Source: Scortum barcoo (taxonomy: Eukaryota > Chordata > Actinopteri > Centrarchiformes > Terapontidae). Taken from it: a stretch of 64,000 bases of DNA. The notes below the pieces were generated by a model, which was not told where the DNA came from, made no database searches, and saw nothing but the letters and a program-made list of their open reading frames with translations. The translations under genes were made by a program, and so were the position numbers. This document shows positions 51,706-61,980 of the stretch, piece after piece (the first letter of the stretch is position 1; each line of letters opens with the position of its first letter). The stretch is from assembly GCA_023238725.1 (NCBI GenBank), contig CM041546.1, positions 20,158,085-20,222,084 on the forward strand, given 5' to 3'.

Positions 51706-51880
51706 GAAATGCAGCATATACAGAAACACACTACCAATAAAGTAACAGGCAGCAAACACTGAAATATGCGGCAAATACAGAAACACGCTGCAAAAATAGA
51801 AATGCAGCAAATACAAATATGCTGTAAATATAGAAACTCACTGCAAGTACAGAAACGCTGCAAATACAGAAAACAACAGG
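51706..51880 (+). repeat. Degenerate GCAAATACAGAAAC minisatellite, continuation of the foldback-like element
   Basis: About ten imperfect units of roughly 14-20 bp built on GC(A/T)GCAAATACAGAAAC. The same unit occurs at 49940-50050, so the Tc1-like element landed inside this array. Confidence 0.7.
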
Positions 51881-52259
51881 AAGTTAGAAAGTGCTTTAAA
51901 TGGCTAGTACGAGCTTTTTCCCCCAGTTTGTCATTTGTGTTAGTTACTGAAGTCTGCTCCATGTGTCATCTCTTCATGTTTATGTTATAGATTTCTGACT
52001 TCTGCGACTGCTTTGCTCTGTGCATGTGCTGATAGTGACTGCTGCACACGTGAATTAGGCCTATAAAACCAGAGTCCTTCAAACCCAGTACTATTTATCC
52101 TCACTCTGGTTAGCTCATTATCATTACAATGTTCGGCCCACTGTAGGCTACCCCTCAGGATATTTCTGTTCTAATGATGCTGATATGATTATTATGAAGG
52201 CTCCTAAGAAATCCTTTGAACGACTGATAGAATTCAACATTTTCTCTCTACAAGGTCCT

Positions 52260-52467
52260 TTAGAGACACATACATTGTTGTTTTCTGTATTTGCAGCATC
52301 TCTGTATTTGAAGAATTGCAGATTTATTTCTGTTCAGTTGTGCATTTTCTAAATGCTGTGCATGTGCTGTCAAGCTGATGAAGATGTTTCCTTCATTTGC
52401 TTGTATTTCGTCTATTTGCCCATGTTTTCTTAATTTACTGTGTGTTTGCACGTCTGCCACTGTATGA
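52260..52467 (-). mobile_element. Right arm of the inverted-repeat (foldback-like) element
   Basis: The reverse complement matches 49819-49990 with small gaps, including the exact 22-bp block 52345-52366. The arms face each other around about 390 bp of unique interior (51881-52259), the minisatellite and the nested transposons. Confidence 0.65.
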
Positions 52468-52936
52468 TGCACATCACACAAAAATGGGGAAAATATATAA
52501 AACATTTTGCAGTCCTTCTTCCTATCAGTTGGTTAGACATGCTGAAGGCGCGTGTTGCCACAACACGCAATGGGTGCGACTTCAGCCCACATGAGCTGTA
52601 TTACTTTAATCCATTCACATACAGGACCATTCGCTCCATCTTGTAATCTACCATGGCTCCTTTTCTTTTATTTACCCTGACCTCAGATGTCTTTCCACTC
52701 TATGCTGTGTAAACTTGAGCCAATACATCAGGTAGTCACTACACCCTAGGGCTTAACAATACCTTGTTTACTCTCTGTCAGTTGCATTCTTTTGAAGAAA
52801 AAGCCTCTTCAGTTCTGCTTGATAGACTTGTTTTTGTCCAGTGCCCATTGTGTAAAGCCCTGGATACTGCTGCATCATTAGCAGCCGGAGGGGACTGTGC
52901 TATTTCTCAGACTATGGTGAGCAACTGAGCTGGGTC

Positions 52937-52944
52937 TATAAAAG
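52937..52944 (+). promoter_or_regulatory. TATA box of the CRISP gene
   Basis: TATAAAAG, followed about 30 bp downstream by the expected transcription start near 52967 and by a short leader ending in a splice donor (GAGCAG/GTATAT at 52996/52997). A second TATAAAA (near 52062) lies further upstream inside repeat-derived sequence and is less likely to be used. Confidence 0.65.
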
Positions 52945-52966
52945 GAGGAGGAGGAATGTGCCAATT

Positions 52967-52996
52967 CACCTCCACCTCTCGAAGAACCAGGAGCAG
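52967..52996 (+). other. Probable non-coding first exon of the CRISP gene
   Basis: A short leader between the inferred start about 30 bp after the TATA box and the donor GAGCAG/GTATAT. It contains no ATG. It would be joined to the acceptor TTCTTTTAG at 53411-53419. Start position is inferred. Confidence 0.5.
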
Positions 52997-53159
52997 GTAT
53001 ATACCTCTCTGTTCACAGGTTTTCTTAAATACATTTTACGTTTTTATTTATGCCTTCTGATATGAATAGACTAATTTAAGGAATATATCCAACACGGAAG
53101 AAGGGGAGTTTCCCAGCCACTTGAACACCAATGTCTTAATATTTCCACATCTTTTTTGT

Positions 53160-53261
<102 letters not shown>

Positions 53262-53428
53262 TGGTTGAAGTTCAAGTGTGCATTTATTAATTTAATTTTG
53301 CATTGCATTTTACATTTATTCTAATAATAAAACTGGAATTATTTGTCAAAATGTCAGATAAAAATGTCTAACTATCTTTTGTTTTCCATCTTCATTGCAC
53401 ATGGGCATCTTTCTTTTAGTCCAGGAAA

Positions 53429-53488
53429 ATGTTTGCACTCCTGATTTGCATCTTGACGCTGCAGCAGGTGCAGTCTGCCTGCGTTGTG
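53429..53488 (+). CDS. CRISP coding exon 1: start codon and signal peptide
   Basis: Encodes residues 1-20, a short hydrophobic leader (MFALLICILTL) with a likely cleavage site near VQSA/C. The exon begins at 53420 after the acceptor TTCTTTTAG and ends at a consensus donor GTGAGT in phase 0. Confidence 0.88.
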
Positions 53489-54870
53489 GTGAGTAAAATT
53501 GTGTACAAGAAAATTTATAGGATGTTGCAACACAATGCATTATGCATTACGTTTTTCATGGTCTGGAAAGTATGTTTACCCAAGTATAGGAACAGAAGAA
53601 CTAATACTGCATTGGAGTATTTTGATTTTGTGAGACTTTTTTTCTATATATATATATTGAATATTTTGTACTTTACTGTTACTCAATTGAGTACTTTTCA
53701 GAATAAGTGTTGCATGCAAAATAAGTGATGACCTGTTAAAGTGCGATCCATTGCAAAAGTATAATCTTCTAATAATATCATTATATTTCTTATAGTTTGG
53801 AAACTGACATTTTACATATTTAACATTATACAGAGATGTTAAACTGAAATGTCAGTTTCATCTGGGATTTATACATTTTTTTTTTATTTTCAGAGAGCAA
53901 ATTAACTCATTAATGATTTATATAACACATTATTGTGTAATATAACATATTATTATAGTTTTATTATTATATTCTGAAAAATCACTCTTCTCTCTACTCC
54001 AAAGGAAAAATATACTGCCCCACTTAAAACTAGCCAGCAGTATGTGTAACAGAAACAACTAATGTAACAACTTTACAACTACATCTTTTTTAACTACTCT
54101 GGTTTCACTTTTATTTCTTTCTCATTTTCTTCTCACGTCCTTTCCTGGGTGCCATGGTGTGTCCATAGCAAGGTAAGCACAATATTAAGTGCATCAGGTG
54201 TGTTTAACTTTACAGTGGTATTTTATTTTCCATCAACTCTGAGTCCATGCCAATAAGTCTCTCAATAAGATTATGGGATTTCGCACAATCCTTTCTGTAT
54301 GTTCTTTTGTTAAGGGAAGCCATTTCAGAATAATTAAACCAGGATATGTTTGTGAGTCATATCGTGGATATTAAGGCACCAGAGTAAATACCATTCTGTA
54401 TTATGGCTTTAATCTGTTGTTTGCCCATTGGTTTTAAGTGTGTGCATATGTCTGTGTATGTCTGTATGTGCAGACATTTGCACAGAAAACACAGCGGTTC
54501 AGGCTGAGATCGTTGACAAGCACAATGCCTTCAGGAGAGCGGTTCAGCCGACGGCTTCAAACATGCTGAAAATGGTCAGTCCTGCTTTCTGCTTGCACAA
54601 TAAAGGTAACACAGACAATATTCCCTGGTAATTCTCAGCAGTTGTTTTCCCTCGCTTGAGGAAAGGAGGAAAACAATAAAGTGGGTGAGGTCTTCTGCAC
54701 ACTGCCTAGAAATCATAAAAGTCTTTTTAAAATCATGTATAGTGTGATGATTAAGAGCTGACTCAACCTTTATTGTCCTGATACAGAGAACTTCCTCTGA
54801 TAGTTAAAGCAGGTCAAAACCATAAATTAGTGTCACAAATTAGCTATAAGAACAGGGTCTTTCAATGCAT

Positions 54871-54947
<77 letters not shown>

Positions 54948-57202
54948 GTATATAGGTAGGTATAAATGCTACTTGAAATGTGGTCTACCATAGATAAATA
55001 TGATCTGGCTCAAAAGTCATTATGTGTATTACAGTTGAGTAATGACATTTCTCAACATCAACATCCTCTAATCTATTTAAAGTAGGGAGCCAAGCCCAAC
55101 CGCTACAAATGCATTGTACACAGTTGAAAATCTGTCAGTCAGCAGGAGAATAAAGATGATTTACTTCCTTTCCCAGAGAACTGGAGGTGTAAGGTTTCTG
55201 CACAAAAGTAAAATGGAAAAAGAAAACTCGTGTTTGTCCTGGAACTCAGTTTTGGCATTGGTCTGTATGAAAAGCACACCAACTGGTCTCAAAAGGGAAG
55301 GCCACTTCAATCACAACCTTTTCTTGTTTTAAGGGTTAGAGTGGAGATTTCACCAGTCTTTCAAATCACAAATGATCCGCTTTTCAAACCCAATATCTTG
55401 CGAGAGAATGGGTCCTTTTCTACATTATGGCACTGCGCCTGTTTGAAATGAAACTCTTGATTTGATATGTTATTTTTTTTTCCTTTCTACAGAACTATAG
55501 TGTGGAGGTTGCCGCCAGTGCTCAGGCCTGGGTTGACAAATGTATTCTGGCTCACGGAGCACCCAGCACCCGCATGCTCAATGGTATGTTTCTTTTTCCT
55601 TTATGCCTCCGCTCCCTTTTACCTAGCTCGGCATATGCCATATGTAATACCTCAGAGAGAGATTCATTGTAAAGATTCCCTGTGAACTGACTGACCTTGT
55701 GATTGATGGTCAGAGTCACAGTGAACATTATCTTATCGACAGTCTTAATACCCTCTTTTAATAACAAATAGCCGGAGTAGGATATGTTATCATGAAGGAG
55801 ATTATCATCAACAGGCTTTTCAATGATCCCTGCTTTATCTGAATAACTGAATCAGCTCAGGACATGAAAATAAAACTGAATTTGCAGACACCCATTAATC
55901 AGCGCTGCCGTGTGTTTCTCATCAGGATACGAATTAGGCGAGAATCTGTTCTATTCATCCACGCCTTACTCATGGACAGACGTCATCAACGCCTGGCACA
56001 GCGAGGTGTCGCGCTACGTGTATCCCACTGGCTCCAGCAACGGCCAGAGTGTGGGTCACTACACGCAGGTAACACAGATCGTAAAGTGATCACCCGCAGT
56101 TCCTTTGAGCGCTACAGAAGGTTTTAGCATCTTTCAGCTCGTTGTTTTGGTGACATTTTTTGGATTTCACGATGGATGAGAGATTGTTTCTGTGGATTCT
56201 AGCTTTCAATGAGCCTTTTTTGTGCTCCTAAATATTCATTTCACGGTGCACTGTCTGTACAAAATGAGTGTGAATAAAGGAGTTATTGTACTATTGTAAA
56301 TTACTAATCATGACTGTGTTTTTAAGGTGATATATGTGTGTCCTTTGGTAAAAACAAAAGGGTTTTTTGATCAGTTTTCACACCCCAATTACAAGTAAAT
56401 CTACACAACCTGGGTTTATTGCCTGGGTGTGGAAAGTATTGACAAAAAATAATATATCTAAAAAAAACAAAAACCAAAACAAAACATGAAAGAGTCATGG
56501 CGTTATTTCAACAATCAATATGCATAGCTGTTCAGGAATCTTCTAATTAAAGTAACACTGAAAGTAATGAGATTTTGTTTTTTCTTGTCAGGTGGTGTGG
56601 AACAGCTCCTACAGAATTGGCTGTGGAATGACAGTGTGCCCGAACAACATCTACTTCTACGGCTGCCATTATTATCGAGCGTATGTGACCCTTATTCACT
56701 CCCCATAAACATATAACTCGTGACCTTTCTTTTACGTGTGAGCTAAGCAGTGTTGGAAAAGTAAATTAGGAGGTTATTTCTGACACAAGTGAAGTTGGGT
56801 AAAAAAAAAAAAAAACTTGATCAACTCCTGATTGGTTCAACAGAGGAAACTTCAATGGCTGGATACCTTATGAGAAAGGAACACCGTGTGCCTCCTGTCC
56901 CAATAACTGTGAAGACAAACTCTGCAGTAAGTATCCTAACAAATACACACTCTGGGTTCTTTGTATGGCAAATAGGATGTATATTACAAGGAATATTGTA
57001 TACCGTGGTAGAAAAAAAGACAAGGAGCTAACCTCTTTATCGTTTTGTTATGTTTTTCATTTCAGCCAACCCGTGTCCTTACATAAACAAATACATCAAC
57101 TGTCCAACTCTGAAAAACACAACTGGATGCGGCAATAAGCTGGTGTACGCCTGGTGCCCTGCCTCATGCAAATGCACCACTCAAATAATTCCAATAGCCT
57201 AA
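53429..57202 (+). CDS. Secreted cysteine-rich secretory protein (CRISP family; CAP domain plus C-terminal ten-Cys domain), complete, 235 aa
   Basis: Coding exons: 53429-53488, 54169-54172 (microexon), 54474-54574, 55493-55583, 55926-56068, 56592-56680, 56844-56926, 57066-57202; all phases agree and the sum is 708 nt. Residues 1-17 are a signal peptide. The CAP domain (about 30-165) shows EIVDKHN (33-39), SNMLKM, GEN (90-92), WHSEV (109-113), the GHYTQVVW signature (129-136) and YYRAGN; H38, E91, E112 and H130 are the usual CAP cavity residues. The C-terminal CRISP domain has ten Cys (178, 181, 185, 190, 194, 203, 212, 221, 225, 227) in the family spacing. N-glycosylation sequons at 56, 137 and 208. 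CRISPs are secreted; some relatives act on ion channels or in reproduction, but the role of this fish copy is unknown. Two conserved CAP-domain cysteines are missing. The family is clear; the exact orthologue is not. Confidence 0.93.
54169..54172 (+). CDS. Candidate 4-nt microexon (CAAG) of the CRISP gene
   Basis: CAAG lies between CCATAG and a strong donor GTAAGC, with a rich pyrimidine tract about 20-55 nt upstream (TTTATTTCTTTCTCATTTTC and on). The exon before it ends in phase 0 and the exon after needs one extra base; 4 nt (Gln plus one base of Asp22) restores the frame. An alternative without the microexon uses the weaker donor GTGA/GTAAAA four bases downstream in the preceding exon. Confidence 0.55.
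54474..54574 (+). CDS. CRISP coding exon 3: start of the CAP domain
   Basis: Residues 22-55, including EIVDKHNAFRRAVQPTASNM, the hallmark N-terminal CAP segment. Acceptor TGTGCAG, donor GTCAGT, ending in phase 0 after the Met of SNMLKM as in mammalian CRISP genes. Confidence 0.93.
54873..54949. repeat. (TA)n(GA)n compound microsatellite in a CRISP intron
   Basis: About 22 TA units switch directly to about 12 GA units, with a short GAGAGG extension. Confidence 0.97.
55493..55583 (+). CDS. CRISP coding exon 4
   Basis: Residues 56-85 plus one base. NYSVEVAASAQAWVDKCILA aligns with EWSREVTTNAQRWANKCTLQ of mammalian CRISPs. Acceptor after a T-rich tract ending TTCTACAG, donor GTATGT. Confidence 0.93.
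55926..56068 (+). CDS. CRISP coding exon 5: GEN, WHSEV and HYTQ motifs
   Basis: Residues 86-133. Contains GYELGENLF, where mammalian proteins have CGENL, so the conserved Cys is Leu89 here. WHSEV and the first half of the CAP signature GHYTQ follow. Donor CAG/GTAACA. Confidence 0.94.
56592..56680 (+). CDS. CRISP coding exon 6: second half of the CAP signature
   Basis: Residues 134-162 plus two bases: VVWNSSYRIGCGMTVCPN, then YGCHYYR. Mammalian CRISPs have VCQYCPAGN here; the second Cys of that CxxC is Tyr161. Confidence 0.94.
56844..56926 (+). CDS. CRISP coding exon 7: hinge region
   Basis: Residues 163-190 plus one base: GNFNGWIPYEKGTPCASCPN, then NCEDKLC. This is the hinge with the first four Cys of the C-terminal domain. 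Acceptor TTCAACAG, donor GTAAGT. Confidence 0.94.
57066..57202 (+). CDS. CRISP last coding exon: ion-channel-regulator (CRISP) domain and stop
   Basis: Residues 191-235 then TAA at 57200-57202. Six Cys in the pattern NPCPY, NC, GC, WC, SCKC complete the ten-Cys module. Acceptor TTTCAG. An ATTAAA signal follows at 57373-57378. Confidence 0.94.
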
Positions 57203-57372
57203 AGATAAGTCTTAAAGTCTGCTTATTCTACTGTGACTCAAGCTTTGTTGGTCCTCTGTCTCTCTATCAATGAAGGAAGCTACTGTAACTGATTTCATAT
57301 AAGCTCATAATAATGCAGCAATGATACAAGCAAAGAATATACATCTGTATGATTTAGTATTGATTGCCTCAC

Positions 57373-57378
57373 ATTAAA
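57373..57378 (+). terminator. Likely polyadenylation signal of the CRISP gene
   Basis: ATTAAA, the commonest variant of AATAAA, about 170 bp after the stop codon, followed by GT/T-rich sequence (GTCGTCTTTATT). Confidence 0.5.
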
Positions 57379-57399
57379 GGAACGTTTTGGAAAAGAGTC

Positions 57400-60300
57400 G
57401 TCTTTATTCAAAACTCATCGGAACATCGTGCTGGAATTAATTTCTTCCATTCAGTGGTATGAACTGCAGAAATGTGTCAGCACAAGGACAAAATAGTTTT
57501 ACTGCTAACCCACCCAAATCCAACCACTATAAATCCAAAATATTAATTCTACTCATAGACATATAATAAGGAGTACATTACAAAGCATGTGGTTCATATT
57601 GTACTCTTGTTTTGGGTAATAAGAGTTTAACTTCTAAATGCTTTAGTTGTTGCAGTTTGCCATCTGAATGTGACAATGTCCAGTGGCCATGATGATTTTC
57701 TATATAAATACACTTTATAAGTAACTTTTGCACTATAATTGAAAAGGTTGAGGTTTTACCTAACAGCTATGGAGGGTCCAAAGTGACTTCACAAGTCCAG
57801 AGTTAATATTCAACTGTCAGCTGGATTTTCGACATTAAAGCTTAAGTCTGTTGTTTTTTTAGGGTTTTTTTATTTGGTCATTTATATGTTCATCTGAATG
57901 GTGAACTGAATAGAGACCGAATACAAACAGAGAATTTAGAGGTTGGATATCATATGAAGCAATGCTGTCTGATACCACCTGCACATCTGACAGTGCCACT
58001 GCCTCCTAATGTCCTCCATATATTTCCATATTTCCATTCATTTTCTCTGTATATACCAATGCAATGAGCTGAATGAAATCCAAACACCAGATGAACCACC
58101 TGAGGCTCATCTTTGCTTCAGTGTGTCTGTCCGATGTTAAACCTGCAGAGATCGATATTTCATGTTGACAACGGATAAAAGGACCATGTATGATGTAAAA
58201 GGAATTGCTCATTCTGACAAACACACAGAGAATTATTACCCGGTGCTGCACTTCCCCTCAGCTCTGCTGTTGAGTGTTTTTCACCTCAATGTTTTGATTT
58301 TAAGACCAGTTTTACTGTTTTAGTTCACTGTAGCTGCTCTCAAAAGTGTCATCTCTGTCAGTGATTCCAAACAGGGGTGGTCAGGACCCCCACAAGGGAG
58401 TTGCAAGATAGTTAACAGGACAGGAACAAGAAACAGCAGATTTCTTCAACAGAAAATGACTCTTTTTTTTTTTACATCTTTTTTCACTACCAGAAGACAT
58501 GAATGCATCGGGCCAAAAGGGGTCACAGGTAGACATTGATAGCTTTAAGGGCTCACAGGCCAAGAAGGCTGGAAACTACCACTCTAATGATGAAAATATG
58601 GCTCAAACACAAACTTTGACTAGCAGAGCATTGTCAGAAAAAGACACTCAAAGGATAATGAGAAAATCTGCACATTAGCAACAGCAATAGCCCTTGTTAA
58701 TCAGCAGATGGCTCTGTTATACAACTCTCCATAGCTCCTGCTTCTGTATCCCACACTGTGTATGTTATCTGCCTTCATCTGAACCAGTGGCCTATGAATA
58801 AAGTATATTAAGCCATGTAGAATAATGTTATGTCTCACCACTCACTCTCTGTGTCTCTTATTCAGGAGGCTATAGCATTAGGCTATATAAACAACATGAA
58901 AGGCCTGTGATCTACTATGTGGGACTAATATTTAGGAGTGCTGCTGATTTGTGATAATTCTGCTTGGTTGCATACATTACTGTGCAAGTTCTTTTCACAA
59001 TAAACCTGGTGCAACAGTACTAAAGGCTGTTATTCAGTGAAGGCTATTACTTCATTACTGAGATGAGACGGTAGTCTCTATGTACTACCCTAATAAAGAG
59101 GAAGACCTGGCACACAATGTGACTCTAAACCAAGAAAGCAATTGTCATGTGAGCCTGTCTGGGAGATAATGGCTGTCCTTGTGAGTTGTCATATGCAGCT
59201 TTTGAATAAAATTGATGTCAGCAGAAGCAGTATTAACAATGTAGAAAGGAGGGCATTCTACAAGCACAGTTACACAGAACCAGGAGAAAGTTTAAATCAA
59301 TTAAAGGTTTAAAGCCGAATCGATTCAATTTAGTCAGGTATGTGAGTTTAAAATTCTTGTTAGCCCACCACCCTGATTTATACCCACTGAGGTCAGTATT
59401 TTAACCCAGTAAAAGCTTTTAGTTTAACTTTTCTCCTTGTTAGATTGCTATAAGAAAGTTTCATTCATGTGATCATTTTTTTGTCATTTTCAGCAGCACT
59501 AAAGTTATAAACTTGAAGATTTTCTTTTTTTCATTTGTTTGTTTTTCATGGCACCTGTGGTGTGATAATCAGTAATTGCAGGTGTGTTTTTGGACCTGAA
59601 TTCAGTTTCATCATCTGTAGTCATCAATCTTTTCTTAGTTTGTTCAGTCATTGTTTACTCTCAATGCAAGCAGTGACCAGAAAAAGCAGCACATTGCTTC
59701 ACACACAGGCGAGCTGAAGAGTGAGTCTGTTGTGCTAAAAGCTTCACTGTGTATCACTTTGGATTTTTCCAGGAAAATCACCACCAACACCTGGGCTGTA
59801 ATATTGCAAATGCAAGTGCAGTCACCACTGTGTTACCTCATTCAGGGATGGATAGTGACTTGACATACATTTATTTAATGAGAATCTTTGAGATTATATC
59901 TTGAAGTTTCCTGGATTTACTACATGTGAAAGTGACGGCACCGGGCCTCTTTTAATATTAAAACTGTCTTTCATCTAGGCTATTTGTGAAACATGATGAG
60001 AGATATTTCAGATGAAACAAAACTAAAAGATACTGTCTCAAGTTTTACTTTGGTTTTGTTTTTTCACTTTTAATTATAGCATTTGACTTTTGTGTATTTT
60101 AAATGCCCACCTTGGGATGGGAATTGCAGTCATTATGCTGTAGGCTCTGGCTGCAACTAAAAAATTAAAAAACATACTGAAAAACAGAAAGAAAAATACA
60201 GATGACAGGTGTGTCCAGAGGGTGGCCTAGGGTTGCACAGAGAACAGATGCAAACAGGTATATTAAACTACTAATTATGTCCAGGATGGCTGTAATTAGC

Positions 60301-60880
60301 AAATATATCTTGGGTGTCTGTGGTATTTTTTTCCATGTACCACATATATATATATATATATATTAGGGCTTTTGCACTATTTTGTAAACACAATATTTCA
60401 CCGACCTAGGCTTATTTAACATCTTATATTCCATGTTGGTACTTTGTACTGTTACTTTATAGGCCTGTTACATTTGTTTGGCACTACTCCATCATGCTGT
60501 GATTGCTTGGTCCATTCATCCTTTCAATTAAAATCTTAAACACAGGAATATAAAGACTGTAAGACACTTGTTTGTCACTGGAGTAGAAGTGCAGACAGAA
60601 ATGGCAAATCACAGTTGCTCCCATAAATGTGTGTGCATGCCTACCTCATGTCACCCCAGTGGGGAAAAAAACTGGAGCAGCCAGTCCATCAGAGCAACAT
60701 CCACTGACATGAACATTTGAATTGACAGGTGATCTGAGTGCACGCTGACCTCTGTGACGCGCAGGTTTGTTTGCTCTGCAGGGAAGTGGGAACAGGGGGA
60801 GTTTCCTGCCCGCTGGTGAAAAAAAAGAAAAAAATAATAGTAATGAGAATAATGAGTTTTGATTGACAGCTGCGCCTGCT
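57400..60880. other. Intergenic region between CRISP and plcl2
   Basis: AT-rich sequence without recognisable exons on either strand. It holds a decayed hAT-like remnant (58359-58583) and a short (AT)n at 60344-60362. No dazl-like coding sequence was seen here either. Confidence 0.75.
58359..58583. mobile_element. Strongly decayed hAT-like miniature element
   Basis: The left end CAGTGATTCCAAACAGGGGT and GGTCAGGACCCC words, and the right end GGGCTCACAGGCCAAGAAGG and GGAAACTACCACTC, resemble the termini of fish hAT elements of the CAGTGGTTCTCAA type. The ends pair only loosely and no 8-bp duplication is evident. Confidence 0.4.
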
Positions 60881-61278
60881 CCGCGTGCGGCGCGTTCACG
60901 GCACAGACACGAGAGTGCTCCCTGGAAACGAGCCCCTGGTGACGGCGTGTGAGGAAGACAAACCCCGGTGTGTGTGTGTTTTAACACTCAGGGCTGACTG
61001 TCGGTGGAGGAAACTTCGTCTTTCTTTGTCTGCCAGCCGGGTTAACAACAACAGCAGCAGCAGCAGCGAAGGGGGCTGTACTGAGCGGACTTTACTGCGA
61101 GAACAAACTTCACCCAGCTAGCTTGAGTGAAGCTAGCCCGCCTGCTAACTAGCTCGACTCGGCTCACACACACTCACTGACACACACACCGAGCGACAGA
61201 CTGGCTGCTCGTTTCCACCGACAAGTTAAAAAAAGGAGGACCGTCTTTCCCCACAGAGAGACGAGGCAGGCTCACAAG
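60880..61278 (+). promoter_or_regulatory. plcl2: CpG-rich promoter and probable 5' UTR exon of plcl2
   Basis: CpG-dense sequence (CGCGTGCGGCGCGTTCACGG and surroundings) stands out from the AT-rich flank and precedes the plcl2 leader. No TATA box is seen, as expected for a CpG promoter. A candidate exon end is CACAAG/GCAAGT at 61278/61279 (GC-type donor) or GAGCAG/GTCAGC at 61301/61302, joined to the acceptor TTTTCCTCGCAG at 61714-61725. Start and splicing are inferred. Confidence 0.5.
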
Positions 61279-61725
61279 GCAAGTACGCGAAGCTAGAGCA
61301 GGTCAGCTAGTCTTTGTTGACTGAGCTGGGAACTTAACGTGCTTTTCTTTAATGTTATTTAACTTGCCGACCTCTGCCAGGCTGAGGAGGAAGGGGGGGG
61401 TTAAAATGCAACGCAACGGGATGAAAACTGTGTGCGTGTGCTTAGAGAGTGAAAAGAAAAAGGTGAAGTTGTGTAAAAAAACCCAGCAGAAGCACGTAAA
61501 TGTGAGAGAGGAAACACCGTCGGTCATCTGCATGAGGCTGCGTTTACAGCGCTCACTGATTTTGAAGTTAACATCCGCTTTTTCTTTTGGTGCATAACGA
61601 AACGTGAAGCTTTTTTTTCACGGCACAACACCGAGCAAGGTGCCGCTGTTAAACCTGTCTGCTTTCAATAATGTCAGGTTGACCGGTCGTGCTAATCTCT
61701 GTGTGTGTGTGTGTTTTCCTCGCAG

Positions 61726-61980
61726 AGCACAATGCACGGAGCCCCCGCCTGTAGGATCCTGACAGAAATGTGCACCGGCAGATGATGGTGGTGACGGTGA
61801 TATGGCTGAACTGCGTGCAAAATGTTGCATCGAGGCAATAGGCCAGGCAGGAAATTGGTGTAAAGCTGAAATATAAGGCTTTACTACCCAGCAGCGTTGT
61901 CAGCCCCCCCGTCCCTTCCCTTCCTCTCCCCTCCCCTCTCTCTCTCTCCGTGTGTGTGTGTGTGTGCGCTCAAAGTGCCT
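61726..61980 (+). other. plcl2: 5' leader of plcl2 with three upstream ORFs
   Basis: Follows a good acceptor. Upstream ORFs: 61732-61785 (17 codons, A at -3), 61782-61841 (19 codons, its ATG overlapping the previous stop as ATGA) and 61802-61876 (24 codons). All end before the main ATG at 61981. A pyrimidine tract and (GT)n lie at 61900-61970. The frame of the main ORF stays open upstream to 61897 but without another ATG. Confidence 0.6.

Larger units (their letters stand above)
41411..52930. other. Repeat-rich intergenic region between rftn1 and the CRISP gene
   Basis: No host gene recognised on either strand; in particular no RRM or DAZ-repeat coding segment that would indicate dazl. The identified repeats (42.0, 43.2, 45.7, 46.1, 46.7, 48.3, 49.1 and 49.8-52.5 kb) fill roughly half of it. 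The remainder (41.4-42.0, 42.2-43.2, 43.7-45.6, 52.5-52.9 kb) is AT-rich and featureless to me. Confidence 0.75.

Noticed and set aside
51621..51962. 113-residue minus-strand open frame rich in Cys-Ile-Phe
   Set aside because: Produced by translating the GCAAATACAGAAAC minisatellite; not a cysteine-rich protein.
61897..61980. N-terminal extension of the plcl2 frame upstream of 61981
   Set aside because: The frame is open but 61897 is TTG, there is no upstream in-frame ATG, and the sequence is a pyrimidine/GT tract.
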